Below, one piece after another: positions 1 to 12,100 of a stretch of 64,000 bases of DNA. The DNA is taken from positions 6,679,001 to 6,743,000 of the forward strand of contig CP126195.1 of assembly GCA_030272155.1 (NCBI GenBank), given 5' to 3'. The notes below the pieces were generated by a model. The model ran no database searches, had not been told where the DNA came from, and saw only the letters and a program-made list of their open reading frames with translations. Within the stretch, counting starts at the first letter, position 1. Every line of letters begins with the position of its first letter. A program made the position numbers and the translations under genes. This stretch comes from Tetradesmus obliquus (lineage: Eukaryota; Chlorophyta; Chlorophyceae; Sphaeropleales; Scenedesmaceae).

Positions 1-634
1 GCTTCTTGCCCTTGCCGCCCGCTGCTGCTGCCTCGTCAGGCGCGGCGCTGCCGAAGAGCTCGTCCTCGCCCGTGTCCATGTACTCGCCCTCCCCAGCATC
101 GTCCTCAATGAAGTCGTCTGCAGCAGGGCGGCAGCAGGCAGCAGGCAGCAGTGTTGAGGTGGTTCAGAGGTGCGTGCAGTGACAGCATGTTTGTAGCGTG
201 CTTGCAGGACTGCAGTGCTACGCACAGCAGCAGGTGTGGATGCACACCGGTGGTGAAGGGGAGGTGCAGGCTGCATCGGATTGCATGCAGTAGCTGTGCA
301 CCAGAAGCAAAGACCCAGTGTTTCTGTAAAGCATTGAATTCAACGTGTTCTCGGTGCTTGATCAGCCTGACAGCAGTGATCATGCAACACAGAAGTACTG
401 TGTGCAGCAAAGGCAGGACACCCACAACAAACCCTCACCTGCTTCAATGCGCCGCTTGTTCGCCAGCTGAGCATAGCTCTCATCATCCACAACATCATAC
501 ACTGCTTCTTCTTCCTTCAGCTCGAACGTTTCTACACGCTTAGCGCCAGATTTGGCAGCATTCAGCTTTTCGAGCGCTGCAGCAACAGTAGCAGCTGCCT
601 TGTTCTGAACTACGCGTCTAGAACGTCCAGACAT
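1..634 (-). CDS. POLA1: DNA polymerase alpha catalytic subunit, N-terminal exons (partial)
   Basis: This is the 5' end of the replicative polymerase that extends RNA-DNA primers with primase in the nucleus. Exon 1 runs from ATG 634 to 439; a GTGAG donor (438-434) joins in phase to an acceptor CTGCAG (123-118) and exon 2 runs 117-1, leaving the window. The protein begins MSGRSRRVVQNK and continues with the polymerase alpha N-terminal signature: an ALEKLNAAKSGAKRV helix, FELKEEEAVYDVVDDESYAQL, then after the junction DDFIEDDAGEGEYMDTGEDE. The pattern 'EEE-VYD-VD-D-YA-L' followed by 'DDFI-DD-G-GY-D-GED' is diagnostic of the family (known). The polymerase and exonuclease domains lie outside the window. 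The gene is head to head with the F-box/LRR gene, 402 bp between the start codons. Confidence 0.88.
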
Positions 635-1036
635 GGCTGTAGTTTACTAGTAAGATCAGCGCGTGCAGCAAGTGGCCACACCTGGCCTGTTGCCGAAAGG
701 AAGTGTGTCAATACTCCGCAAGCAGCCTGTCCCTCTTTTCCAAGCAATCGATCAACAACGACATAACACGTTGCGGTATGTTGAAGCCACGCATGATCAC
801 ATTGCACGATGTAAACACAAATGACACGGTTTGAAAAAACTTGAACAAGGCAGTGCCCTGCGGTTGCTTAGCTGCTCCGTCTTTGATGTCTACAGTTCCT
901 TGCATCTATCAAATCCGCGTTCAAGCAACTTCACCACCCCAATCAACCCAGCCCACCTGCACCATAGTGTGGTGACTCGCACCACGTCCTGCCAGCAGTG
1001 CAGCAGCACGGTATACCGGGTGAACACATCTCCAGT
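635..1036. promoter_or_regulatory. Shared upstream region of POLA1 and the F-box/LRR gene
   Basis: These 402 bp separate two divergent start codons and must hold both promoters and 5' UTRs. I see no convincing TATA box or other named motif, so the call rests on gene arrangement only. Confidence 0.45.
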
Positions 1037-1098
1037 ATGAAGAAACAACGTAGAGCTGTGAGTGCTAAACCTGCTTCAGCATTGCACTTGCTGCCAGC

Positions 1099-1145
<47 letters not shown>

Positions 1146-1408
1146 ACAGTACGCTGTTTGCACTGACTGAGTGCCACTCCTTGAAGTAACTGGAGGCCCT
1201 GATCCTGAATTGTGTGATGTCTCTGTATGCGATGCTGGTGCCACATGCAGCATGCGCCACTGGGTTTGCACCTCTGCCAACACACATATGCTGTGCATGC
1301 CTGATGTGTGTTGCACCAGGCGCCAAGCATGGGGCGAAGACAGCAAATAAGAGGACAGCGCATATCTGACGTTTTGTAGCACACTTGTGCAGCTGTGCTC
1401 ACTGTGCA

Positions 1409-1484
<76 letters not shown>

Positions 1485-3222
1485 AGGAGTTGGTGCTTGA
1501 AGACCAGCCAGTCGCCAAGCGGCGCAGGCGCGGCAAGCAGAGCAGTGCCGCACATGCAGCCCCTCCTGCTGCCCGCCTGCCATGCGACTTGCTGGCGGCT
1601 GTGTTGCAGCGGCTGGAGCAGCCGCAGCGCCTGGGGCCCTGCAGCCTGGTCAGCCGCGCGTGGCGTGATGCAGCTGCAGCAGCCACCAGCAGCCTGGCGG
1701 CAGTGGTGCGGGGCCCAGCCACCATGCGTAGCCTGAGCAGCTGGCTGGCCAGGCACAGCAGCGTGCAGCCCGCCCTGCTGTCACTGGCTGGGCTGTCCAC
1801 AGAGCCACGGCGGCAGATCAGCCTGCCATGTAGCCAGCTGCGGCTGCAGCAGCTGCAGCTGGAGTTCCTGCAGCTTGAGGGGCACAGTCCCAGCGGCCAT
1901 GGGAAATGTGCAGCACTGAGCAGGCTGACCTGCCTCAGGTGAGCGGCTGAGGCAGGCGCGATGAGAGAATAGCAGTGCAGTGCTCTTGCCGGTCACATAG
2001 TGCTGCTTCCTTGCCACCAGCGTTGCACAGTGTGGGCCATTCCCTGCTCAGATGCAGCGCCTCTGCCGCAAAGCAGATCACCTGTGCTGTGTGCCTGCGC
2101 ACGCTGACATCATACTCAGCCTTACATGTATACATGTCCGCCTGCAGGCTTGACAGGGCCACCATCTGCAGCTGCAGAGCTGGCGGCGGGCTGTGCTGCC
2201 TGCCATCGCTGACAGCACTGCAGCAGCTGCACCTGCGCAGCATGAGCGCTCACACCATCAGCCACATCTTCACCACAGGGCAGCAGCAGCAGCAGCAGCA
2301 GTAGCAGCGGGGGCAGCAGCCAGGCGACACGGCCGTGGATGCGGTACCTGTGCTGCCGCAGCTGGCGCAGCTGCATCTGGCCAACGTGTACTACGGCGAG
2401 GCGCTGCCCTGCCTGAGCAGCCTGCGCAGGCTGCGGCAGCTGACTGTGGGCCTCAGCAGCAGCGAGGGTGCCGCCAACCTGGCACACCTGCCCCGCAGCC
2501 TCACACACCTGGAGGTGACGCACGCACCAGCGACAGGCTTCAGCAGCAGCTGCCCGCTCACGAGCGGCTTTGGCCAGCTGACAGGGCTGCAGCACCTGCA
2601 GCTGAGCCGCGTCGCGTGCGTGCAGCCCGCGCTGCTGGCAGGCATGGTGCAGCTCACACACCTGGAACACTGCGGCAGCGAGCAGCTGCGGGATTTGCTG
2701 CAGGTGCTGCCGTTGATGCAGCAGCTGCAGCTGTTGCATGTGGAGAGCTGGACTGGTGCAGCACCTGCCCAGCAGGCAGTTGCTTCGCGGCAGCTCACCG
2801 CGCTGCTGAGCAGCACGCAGCTGCGCAGCTTGGTGCTGCGGGACGCTGGCTGCCTGCCGGCTGCTGCCGGGCAGGCCATTTTCCCTGCTGGGCGGGCCCT
2901 GCCCAGCCTGCGGCAGCTGGTGATCAGCTACAGCAGGAGGACCGCTGCCACTGCAGTGGATGACGCAGACCCAGAAGCAGCAGCAGCAGCAGCAGCGTCG
3001 GCAGCAGCAGCGGCCCCTTTTGGTGCGGATGACGTGGCGAGGCTTGCCTGCTGCTGCGCAGGGCTGCAGGAGCTGGCGCTGGCTGGCGTGCTGCAGCCAG
3101 GGCTGGCCGCAGCTGGCATGCCCGCGCTATCAGCGCTGCCAGGCCTGCGCAGTGTGCTGCTGGATGGCCAGCCCTGGCAGGTGGACGCCAGCAGTGGCCG
3201 GCCGGGCTTGCAGAACGTGTAG
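1037..3222 (+). CDS. F-box-like / leucine-rich repeat protein 1 (in-frame TAG)
   Basis: Proposed exons are 1037-1057, 1487-1938 and 2148-3222. Junctions are in phase: MKKQRRA joins ELVLEDQPVAKRRRRGKQ, and CTCAG|GTGAG joins GCAG|GCTTGAC. A basic N-terminus (KRRRRGK) is followed by an F-box-like helix pair, LPCDLLAAVLQRL...SLVSRAWRDAA, then about ten irregular LRRs (L-x-x-L-x-L units such as LTGLQHLQL and LRQLVI). F-box proteins usually act as substrate adaptors of SCF ubiquitin ligases; that role is inferred. Full length would be 515 residues. Odd: codon 210, inside a CAG run at 2281-2301, is TAG (2302-2304), and the frame then stays open for 918 bp with clear LRR coding. I found no good GT-AG intron removing it. 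Either the allele is broken, splicing is unusual, or one base is wrong. Confidence 0.72.
1100..1144 (+). repeat. (CTG)15 in intron 1 of F-box/LRR gene 1
   Basis: About 15 uninterrupted CTG triplets in the first intron. On the opposite strand they read as poly-Gln, Ala or Ser frames, which are not believable proteins. Confidence 0.95.
1412..1486 (+). repeat. (CTG)24 ending in the splice acceptor
   Basis: About 24 CTG triplets run straight into the CTGCAG acceptor of exon 2 (exon starts at 1487), so the repeat itself occupies the place of the polypyrimidine tract. Confidence 0.93.
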
Positions 3223-3337
3223 GGCTGCTGAGCGTGTAGTCAGGAGTAGGGTTTGCTCGCCATAGTGCAGCGTGCCAGTACGCAAGAGTGCCAGTGTCAC
3301 TGGTGGATTCCTGGTGTTCAAGTTCAAGTTGATGGTT

Positions 3338-3369
<32 letters not shown>

Positions 3370-4514
3370 CATGCAAGAAGCCTGCCTCATGCACTGTGCA
3401 GCAAGGCTGGCGCTGGCAGCACCACAGTTGCGTGTAAGAAGGCGGCAACGTGAGCAGCAAGCTGGGGGGGGGGGGGAGCCAGCACGCAGCAGTTGCTAGA
3501 GACGAGGCATGTCCCTGGCGCACTCCTGCTTTCTGATGATGCTCCGTGTAGTAGGCTCAAGTCATGGTCAATTCCAAACGTTGTTTTTATTGGGTAACAA
3601 TCAACATTTACTCCAACCAACATTTTGCAGCTTTGCAGAGAGTTGCGACACCGAGTCAAAGCTGGGTTGCGTGCCCCAGCAGGGCGCTACGGAGCTCTGC
3701 CAAGGCATTCAAAAGCCCCGCAGTTGCCAATCTTGGCAACAAGTGGCTTTCGGGAGGCCGGTGACGCCAATACGTTTCTGGAGTTGCACTTCTTCACCGG
3801 AAGTCCTCCGTGAAGTTTTCGCTCACCCTTATTTCCAACACACAGCATGACCGCCTTCGGTCGCATATACAGAGGAGCATCAGGACTAATTCTTGCGAAC
3901 ACAGGTCACTACTTTTACCACACGCAAGTAGGTGTCTTAGCTGCCATAAACCGCTTGCTAATGCGCAACTTTTCCCTGCCTGCTCCCCTATAAAACAACC
4001 TCCGTGGCTGTACGCAGTGCACCGGTTATTCAAGCTCATTTATAGTGCTCTTCCACTTGCATATAGCTCTAGGTCCGCAAGCTTCCTCGTTTGCGCTCTG
4101 CAATGACTGCAAGCAGACTACTGTCCAGAAACGTTCGCTTGTTCTATCGTCGAATCACACGGTAAGCTGTGAATATACGTATAGTAAGATATATGTGTAG
4201 TATATACGCAGCAAGGGCATAGTATGTCGTCTGTGCTGCATCTAGCTGCTGCATCCTTGAGCGCCAGACCACCTAGTACAGCAAGCGTGCAGCGAGCTCC
4301 TGCTGCGTGCTCGTGATGCGGCAAACCCTTCAAGATATTATTATTTTCATTAACGCCTACATCGTTGCTCCACAGCGCAGTTTTCAACGACAAGCGCCTA
4401 CTTGCTATCCTTCCCGACAACTGCTCGCCTGCTGCTACTGACTGGAACCTTTGATCTGGGCTGTGGTTGCAGGCTATCACTCCAGGCGCTGTTCTTCAAG
4501 GCCCTCCCGTCAAC
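3223..4514. other. Intergenic, no gene seen
   Basis: The 3' UTR of F-box/LRR gene 1 should lie in the left part. A CAG run sits at 3339-3368 and a G run at 3464-3476. The rest is less GC-rich, with only short unconvincing reading frames. The promoter of the next gene should be at the right end. Confidence 0.6.
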
Positions 4515-5147
4515 ATGGCCGACATTGCACTGCCACAGGGTAAGTCTCCAGAGCACAAGGTGGTAAAGGTGGCAGACGCAACTACTGGCCAGCCATCATG
4601 CTTCGTACAGCAACCTTGAGCCTGCCAAAATACATTCACGTGCTGCATTGCAGGCGCAGCATACTCGATGCTATTTAGTCACTCTCCCTGCATTGGTCAT
4701 GGCAAACTCTGTCCTCTGCAGATGCTTTGTCGGCAACGTCATTCACACGCTGCGGCTGCCTGTCGCCTGCTGTCGTCCGCTGTGCACCGCAGGCCAGGGC
4801 CGCAGCGCTGCCTACGACGCCATCATGTCCCACGTGGAGGGCGAGCTGCGGGCCGCCTCGGGCGCCTACCTGATGGCGCAGTGCCTGGAGGTCATGCACC
4901 GCCCCGCAGAGGCGCTGGCCTCGTCCATCAGACGGAGGCCGCCCTGGCCACCACCATACAGCAGATCAACGCGGCGCGCCAGCTGGCAGGCGTCAGCCAG
5001 GACGCTGCTGCCCCTGCCCCTGCGCCTGCTCCGGCCGCGGCTGCTGCGGCACCACACAACATGCCTGAGGAGGCACCAGCGGCACCTGCCGGCCTCGCCA
5101 GGAGCAACAGTGGTTGCAGTGAGGCCGCAGCTGACCAGGGCTGCTGA
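4515..5147 (+). CDS. Small alpha-helical protein, unrecognised, apparent frameshift
   Basis: Exon 1 is 4515-4539 (MADIALPQ plus one base, then GGTAAGT). It joins in phase to the acceptor CGCAG at 4792, giving GQGRSAAYDAIMSHVEGEL and continuing LRAASGAYLMAQCLEVMHRP AEALASS. From about 4929 the coding character moves to another frame (QTEAALATTIQQINAARQL), which runs through an Ala/Pro-rich tail to TGA at 5145-5147. Helical, Gln/Ala-rich character is visible on both sides and no intron explains the switch, so one base is probably missing or extra near 4921-4931, in the genome or in the assembly. The product would be near 125-130 residues. I do not recognise the family; it has the look of a small subunit or adaptor, but no function can be assigned. 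Confidence 0.5.
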
Positions 5148-7748
5148 GCATCTCAGCTGTGCAGCCAGCGGTGTACCTGCTGCTCTTGCCGGCTGATGCA
5201 GTGGGAGGTGTGGCTGCTGTTGTGTGCCTGGATGGGCAGAGGCATTGCTGATATGGCAAAAATACATTCGCTGTTTTGTTGCTTGTTGTGCGAGCTGCTG
5301 ATCATTGGTTGAGCGGCTTGGAGCAACACCACTGCTCCAGGTCAAGGTGCTGCTCACGACCGCCAGCGCAGTATACTGTGGGTCGCTAGTTAGCTCTCTT
5401 TCGCATGTTACGCATGCTTAGCAGCCCTCGAAGCCAGCAGTATCCTATTCGACGGCATTGGCTTAGTATTCTTTTCTGATAACTGCGGAGCAAATGCTGG
5501 CAGCTCTGGTTAGTGCCCTGTGGATGTCATTGTTTGGGGTACCAGGGCAACCTGACATGTGTCAGCTCTGCACTATTGTGACGCCACATGTGCTTTGCGG
5601 GACATGCGAATGTCATCTGATGTACTCAGTGTTATACAGAAGTTGCAATGATCCCATCGGCAGGCGCTAATGGTGTGACTCCAAGTCTGTCGAAGTGCAA
5701 GGCTTGTGAATTTGTAGGCTCACCAGCACTGGCACGGCAGTGTGCCTCTTGAGCAGGTTGTGGATTGTGCCATGAGAAGAAGTGATATACTCTTCATCAA
5801 AGCATTGTTGCTGATTTGTTCTGACCCGTGTTGCAAATCCTGCTGCATGGTTGCTGTGTTTGTTACTTAGCAATCACACTGCCGTACACAATGGTGATGG
5901 TTGATGGTTTCCTATGCAGCTCCGTCCGTGCATGTAACGCTGGCTCTTGAAGATGCTTTGCTTTATCTTGTACGCTGCACTGGTTGCTAGTGCCGGCTAT
6001 CCTACGCAAGTGTTGATTGTTTGAGCTACAGCACCTTGCCACGCTGTCAACAGCTTACTTCAATCTCTACTGGTGATATGACATTGGATCAGTATCTTTG
6101 TCATCATGCTTTGTGAATTTGCATGACCCAGGTGGGGTTGCGGCTGCAGGTAGCCGCCTGCAGTGACTAGTAGTTGCAGCACCAGTCGCCTTTGCAAGCA
6201 TTGCTCATTGCTGCAATCCAGGCCGTGCATGACTTGCATTTGTTGGTGTGTGCCGTTACTCAGGCTCAGCAGCTGGTAATGGCGGCTATCGTACTGCTGG
6301 CAGGTCAGAGACTCTATATGATATGATGCAGTGGGTTATTCGTGGTGTGCTGCACACTCACTTGCACTGTACGTTGTGCTAAGTCGTGTTGTGTAGCAAG
6401 GTGGCGTGCTCACCTGCACCTTGCGTGCCCACGTCGTTTGCATGAGTGCCAGCTTTGCCTAGGCGGTGCATGCCTGTGCCGCACAGATGGGCCAGATACA
6501 CGACATTTGCAGTGGGGTGCGGTGCCAGCGGCGTTGCTGCTGCGGCTTGAACTGGTAATAAACTGATGATGACTGCTGAACGCGGGGTATGTCACCCAAG
6601 CGTGCCGTAATAGTTTCAACCTAGTAGGATACAGCCTTTCAGTGCGAGAGCCAGCTTCAGCCCTGCTTACATGTTCTAAATTGAAACTCTCCCTTTACAG
6701 CCACCGTTGCAATATAGGTGTATTTGTCTCCAGCGCAGCAGTTTCTTTCAGAGTCACAGCCTGTGACACTCAGCAGCTTACTGTCTCACGTGCCGCAGCG
6801 TCCAGCTGTCAATTACAGACAGGTCAGCTGTGTCCGTTCCGAAAGGGCAGGCTGCACTGCAAGCTCAGGCTGTTGATGTACTACATCTTGTGACAAGTGA
6901 GTAGAACCATTTACACACACGGCTGCTTCGTACAGAACCCTACTCACTCCTGCAAACCGCTGAACGCAGCAGGGCTGTGCTATGCATTTTGGTCCAATCA
7001 TCATGTTACCCATCAAGCAATAGCATCAACATTTTGGTCCAATGTGCCGAATGCAAACATCGACGATCAAGGCACAGCACGTTGGTGTAGCGTGTACATG
7101 CACATATGCAGGGATCCCCTGCAGCCACCAGCATGAAACGCTGCAACCGATGTAGCCACACACATCAGCCACCAGACGCATCTCATGGTGGGCCTCTGCT
7201 GGCAACCAGGCACTGCAACTTGAGTCAACAGCTTCGCGGCCTCCCTCGAAAACAACAAACCAGCCGCCACTGGCACACTGCGAGCACACCATGGAAGAGG
7301 CGACAGCCTTCACCGAGACAAACAAGAAAGTACCTGGATGTTACCGCTGCCGCAGTTTGAAACAAACGGCACTGCAGTGGCCAACAGCGCGAGCAAAGCA
7401 GGTTCATGTTGCGTGCCACCCGTCACACTCCTGCCAGCTGCCTTGCAGGAGGAACGGCCAGCAGCACTGATGCCAGCGCCTGACCACAGTGCAGTTATCC
7501 TCCTTGCGTTCCTTGGTCGCCTGATGCGCAGCCAGCACAGTGAAGTGCACAATGTTGGGCATCAAAGCTTGCAGCAATGCGGATACTGCCTTGATATAGC
7601 AAGCAATCTGCACAGCCTGTGACAGTTACACAACCATACATGATGCATAAGGTTGTCTCAGCAGTGCCGGCAACCGTTGCAGTGACTGCAGGCATTGCCA
7701 CAACCACCCGGCCTTGAAGTCAGTGTCGTTTCTGCAGCCTGACTCCCC
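5148..7748. other. Long intergenic stretch, no gene seen
   Basis: About 2.6 kb of balanced composition with only short, dissimilar reading frames. It may hold a long 3' UTR of the preceding gene. I see no tRNA, domain or repeat of note. Confidence 0.55.
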
Positions 7749-8262
7749 AGCTGTGGCCCAGCTGCCACCCAGCCATGCACAGCTGTGGCCCAGCTGCCAC
7801 CCAGCCATGCACAGCTGTGGCCCAGCTGCCACCCAGCCACGCACAGCTGTGGCCCAGCTGCCACCCAGCCACGCACAGCTGTGGCCCAGCTGCCACCCAG
7901 CCATGCACAGCTGTGGCCCAGCTGCCACCCAGCCATGCACAGCTGTGGCCCAGCTGCCACCCAGCCATGCACAGCTGTGGCCCAGCTGCCACCCAGCCAT
8001 GCACAGCTGTGGCCCAGCTGCCACCCAGCCATGCACAGCTGTGGCCCAGCTGCCACCCAGCCACGCACAGCTGTGGCCCAGCTGCCACCCAGCCATGCAC
8101 AGCTGTGGCCCAGCTGCCACCCAGCCATGCACAGCTGTGGCCCAGCTGCCACCCAGCCATGCACAGCTGTGGCCCAGCTGCCACCCAGCCATGCACAGCT
8201 GTGGCCCAGCTGCCACCCAGCCATGCACAGCTGTGGCCCAGCTGCCACCCAGCCATGCACAT
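7749..8262. repeat. 32-bp minisatellite, 16 copies
   Basis: Sixteen direct copies of a 32-bp unit (beginning CTGTGGCCCAGCTGCCACCC) lie at exact 32-bp spacing from 7751 to 8262. The only frequent variant is C/T in the CA(C/T)GCAC part. Because 32 is not a multiple of 3 and the unit has no stop triplet in any phase, long frames stay open on both strands; they are by-products of the repeat, not genes. Confidence 0.95.
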
Positions 8263-8998
8263 GCCCATCACGTGCACGTGCACGTGCACACACCAGCGCG
8301 ATGCTGCCTCTTCTGTCCCGGAGTATTCCAGTCCAGGAGTCACGTGGGCCAGTAGCGTTATTGCTGTGCTGTGTGCTTGATATAGTGACACTGCGACACA
8401 CTGTACCGCACCGCCGCTGTGTGCCCAGCGGATGGTGGCAGCCACTGGCAGCCATCACAACATATCTGTGGCACTAGTCACAGCCTGGCCAGCTGGGAGG
8501 CCACGCAAGCCACAGCAAGCACTTGGCAGGATGCTGCCAGCATCCAGGCCCAGCAGGGTGCACACAGCATACACAGCACTTACAGGTTCAACCGCACGAG
8601 TCATGCGCTGGTGGACGCTGCTCTGCAAACATCAGCAAATGTGCGGAGCATATGAAGGGTGCGATATCTGAGACAGAACCAGAGCACACACATAAGAAAC
8701 AAGCAGAAGAGAACCAAAGCCTAACCCCATTTATGACAACGAGTGAAGCAGCACACCCCAGGCAGCCTGCAGCTGTGCGCTGGTGTGCATCATGCCGCCA
8801 GGCGCTGCCAGTGCGGCCAGCAACCCATGTGCAGCAGCACTCCCCACCGTCAGGCGGTGCCAGCGGCATGCCTGATGCGGCTGCGCCCGGCACAGCGTGG
8901 GTGCAACCTGACCGCCAGCAACACGCAACAGCCGTGCCTGAGACTCTAGCAAGCAGTGGCTGAGCCTGCTCTGCTGCTGCAACGCACACAGTGGCACA
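8263..8998. other. Intergenic, no gene seen
   Basis: It begins with alternating CACGTG steps (about 8269-8290), a self-complementary patch at the edge of the minisatellite. No coding signal follows. Confidence 0.5.
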
Positions 8999-9110
8999 CA
9001 CACGGCCCCTCACAGCCCCTCACGGCCCCTCACAGCCCCTCACAGCCCCTCACAGCCCCTCACGGCCCCTCACAGCCCCTCACAGCCCCTCACAGCCCTC
9101 ACAGCCCCTC
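8999..9110. repeat. 10-bp tandem repeat touching the methyltransferase stop codon
   Basis: About eleven copies of CAC(A/G)GCCCCT. The TGA of the methyltransferase (9111-9109, minus strand) lies at the repeat border, so the repeat should form the start of its 3' UTR. Confidence 0.9.
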
Positions 9111-12100
9111 ACAGCCCCGCGCTGAGGAATGATGCCACCATGGCCTGCAGGTGGGCCACAGCAGCCTGCACCTCACCAGGGGTGGGCTGCGGGCCCAGCT
9201 GCGGTATCACTGAGCGCGGGATGCCCAGCTCAGCGGCGTCACCCACAAGCACCTCGTACGAGCCCACCCACTGCTGCAGCAGGCGTTCATCCGAGAACGC
9301 CGCAGACACGTCTGCCTGCTGCTGCTGCTGCTGCTGCTGCTCACTGCGAGTACCACCGGCAGCAGCAGCAGCATCAGCTGGGGCGGCTGCCACACCAGCC
9401 AGCCCCGCCAGCCCAGGCGTGGTGAACCACTGCGTAACAGTCTCAGGTCGCATGTCGGGCGCAGCGTCTGGCGCTGCTGCTGCCCCTGCAGGCTGCCAGG
9501 CGCTGCTGGGCATGCCGGGCGTGGCGGCATGTTTGGTTGTTATGACGATGCGGATCTCAACCTCTGAGGATGCACCATCAGCTGCTGCTGGCAGCGATTG
9601 TTTTGCATGCCCTATGTCAGCTGGGGTTGCGCTTGAGCTCAGGGCAGCAGGCTGGCGGCTGACAACTGCAGCATTGCTAGTACCACCACTGTCAGCTGCT
9701 GCTGCTGCTGCTGCAGCAACACTATTCAGCACCTGCACCTGCTCAAAGCCGTTTGCCTGCAGCAGCCTGCAAAAGCAGCAGCAGCAGCAGCAGCGGGGTA
9801 GCAGCAGTGAGGGCCCGAGGGTGCAACCTGTGAGCACCAATGTGACAAGACAGCTGGAGCGCTGCACGGATTCTGGTGCTGCAGCTGCCCATGGCTCTGC
9901 ACAGCAGCTGCTGCGTGGAACGCGGCAGGCCAAGCCGGCCTTACCTGCTTGCCAACCCATGCGACTACTGCTTGATCTCTGCGCACCACTCTGTTGCATG
10001 CAGCCGTGGTCAGTGCACGCTGGTTCAATCGAACCTATTGCCATGTTAACCTATCCCTAGACTGATACTATAGTTCGGCAGCGCACTCACGCCGCCACCA
10101 GCTGTGTGCGCTGGTCCATGTCGCGCGCTGCCCAGCTGGCCAGCGCCTTCTCAGGCCAGCAGTGGGCGCCAAAGGCCACCAGCAGCAGCCCGCCAGGCCG
10201 CAGCACACGCCACGCCTGCAGCCAGATGGTGGCAGGGGCACATGGAAGGGCGGCTGGTGCTGCTGCTTACAGGCTACTAGCCACAACGTTTGTGAAGCGA
10301 GTTGCACGCACGTGCTTGGGAATGATGCACGAAAGCACAACGACAGTCCTGCCCCGCACGATTGGCAGATGTCAAGCCTGACACGTGCCACGATCACAGC
10401 CCCAAGCCGTGCAGCATAACTTGATGACGCACTCAAACCAAGCCAGCTGCGTGATGCAAACAGGAGGATGCAGTGCGCGCACCTGGCAGGCCCTTAGCCG
10501 TCACGCATGCAGTGCTGCGCAGGCTGCTGCCTGTGAGCCCGGTGCCTCGGCAGGAGCAGCACTGCACCCACCTCGGTCAGCACCAGCTCCGGCTGTGTGA
10601 GGTACTGCAGCCCGTTCACGCACAGCACGGCGTCAAAGCTGGCGTCAAGCTGCTCCAGCAGCAGCGGCTGTGCGTTCAGGTCCTGCACGCGCGCCAGCAG
10701 ATGCAGGCGCGACAGCAGCAGCAGTGGCAGGTTCAGCATGCCTAAACATGCATGGAGGCATGTTATGTGTGTTGCTGGCGCCAAAGATATGTGAGCTGTG
10801 CAGCTGTGTGTGTCTGTGGATGCGTGTGAATGTCAACTAGTCTGAAGCACATGGGCACTGCAACAGCACATTGCAGCATTGAATCGCCGCTGCCTGCCAT
10901 AAGAACCACCATAGTATGCACCCGCCAGGCCAGGCCAGGCGCCGCGCTCACCTGCACCCACCACTCGCCCAGTGCTGTGTTGCCGGCCAGCTCCTGGCCG
11001 TTCATGCCCTGGCCCGCCACGCGGCTCAGCGCCAGCCCTGGGGGCAGGTGGCTGTGGCGGGAGGCGCACAGCTCCAGCACGGCGCCACCAGGCGGCAGCA
11101 GCGCGCTGTACACGCCTGGCGCAGCAGGCGCAGCGGGGTGGCAGCAACGTGCACAGTGCTCAATAATAGTCAATTCAATCCAAGGAGTGCTGAGGTTGCT
11201 GCTGCAGTGCCCTGATACATCCACTCAGATGGCTGCAAGAGAGAATGACACCGCAGTCACCGAGTGGCTGCAAACCTGTCACGCTGCGATGCTTGGTCAG
11301 TGGTGCGCATCGTCTGGGAGGTGTCAAGCTCGCATGCCAGCAACTGCGACTGCGACTTGTGGTGCCGCTGTGACAGCTGCTGCACGCTTCATAGGGCTGC
11401 CACCTGGACTGCAGCCTGGCAGGGCTGTGGCGTGCTGCCAGCTGCCCCGTCACCTGTGAGTGCTGCGATGAACTGCGGCTCTGCATGCTGCATGGTGCGC
11501 GGCGCCGCGTAGAAGCCCGCGTCGGGCGACTCGTCCAGGCGGGCCCGCTCCGCGTCAGTCAGGACGAGCTTGGGGGCTGGCGGCAGCAGAGGGCAGGTGG
11601 CAATGCAGGCGCAGGGCGCAGCTGGGTTCACTGGGCACAAGCAGGACTGTGCCCGGCCGTGTTGGTGCATCAATGGTGGCCAGCTTCACGCACTGGATGT
11701 GCGAGCACTGCTGTGCACTCAGCACCGCATGCGCAGGACACACGCTGTCTTGCATCATCTAGATAGCAGCTGGTTTTTATGCAAGAGTCAGCAGCAGCGC
11801 CTGCTTCTCTGGCTGCGAGCCAGTACCACCACGCTGATGCTTGGGAGCAGATGCAGGTGCGGCCCGCACCCGGGGTCGGTGCGCGCATGTCTAAGATGTG
11901 CCAGGGCGCCTCACCCCTGAGCAGGCTGCTGCCCACATCCTGCACTCCTGGAGGGTACTTCCTGCCCCCAGGGGAGCCCATGCTGGCTGACAGTAACACT
12001 GACAGCCTCCTCCTCCTGCTGCTGCTGCTCCTGCTGCTGGAGATGGGCAGACACTGGCTGCTCTGCAAGGCAACCTGCTGGTGTGCTGCTCGAGCTGCAG

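Noticed and set aside
1065-1756. Minus-strand poly-Gln and poly-Ala proteins
   Set aside because: They are readings of intronic CTG repeats and antisense of the F-box/LRR exons; the plus-strand model explains the region with in-phase splicing.
7626-8477. Long overlapping frames (about 200-266 residues) on both strands
   Set aside because: All lie in the 32-bp minisatellite, are open in several phases at once and have no non-repeat coding signal.
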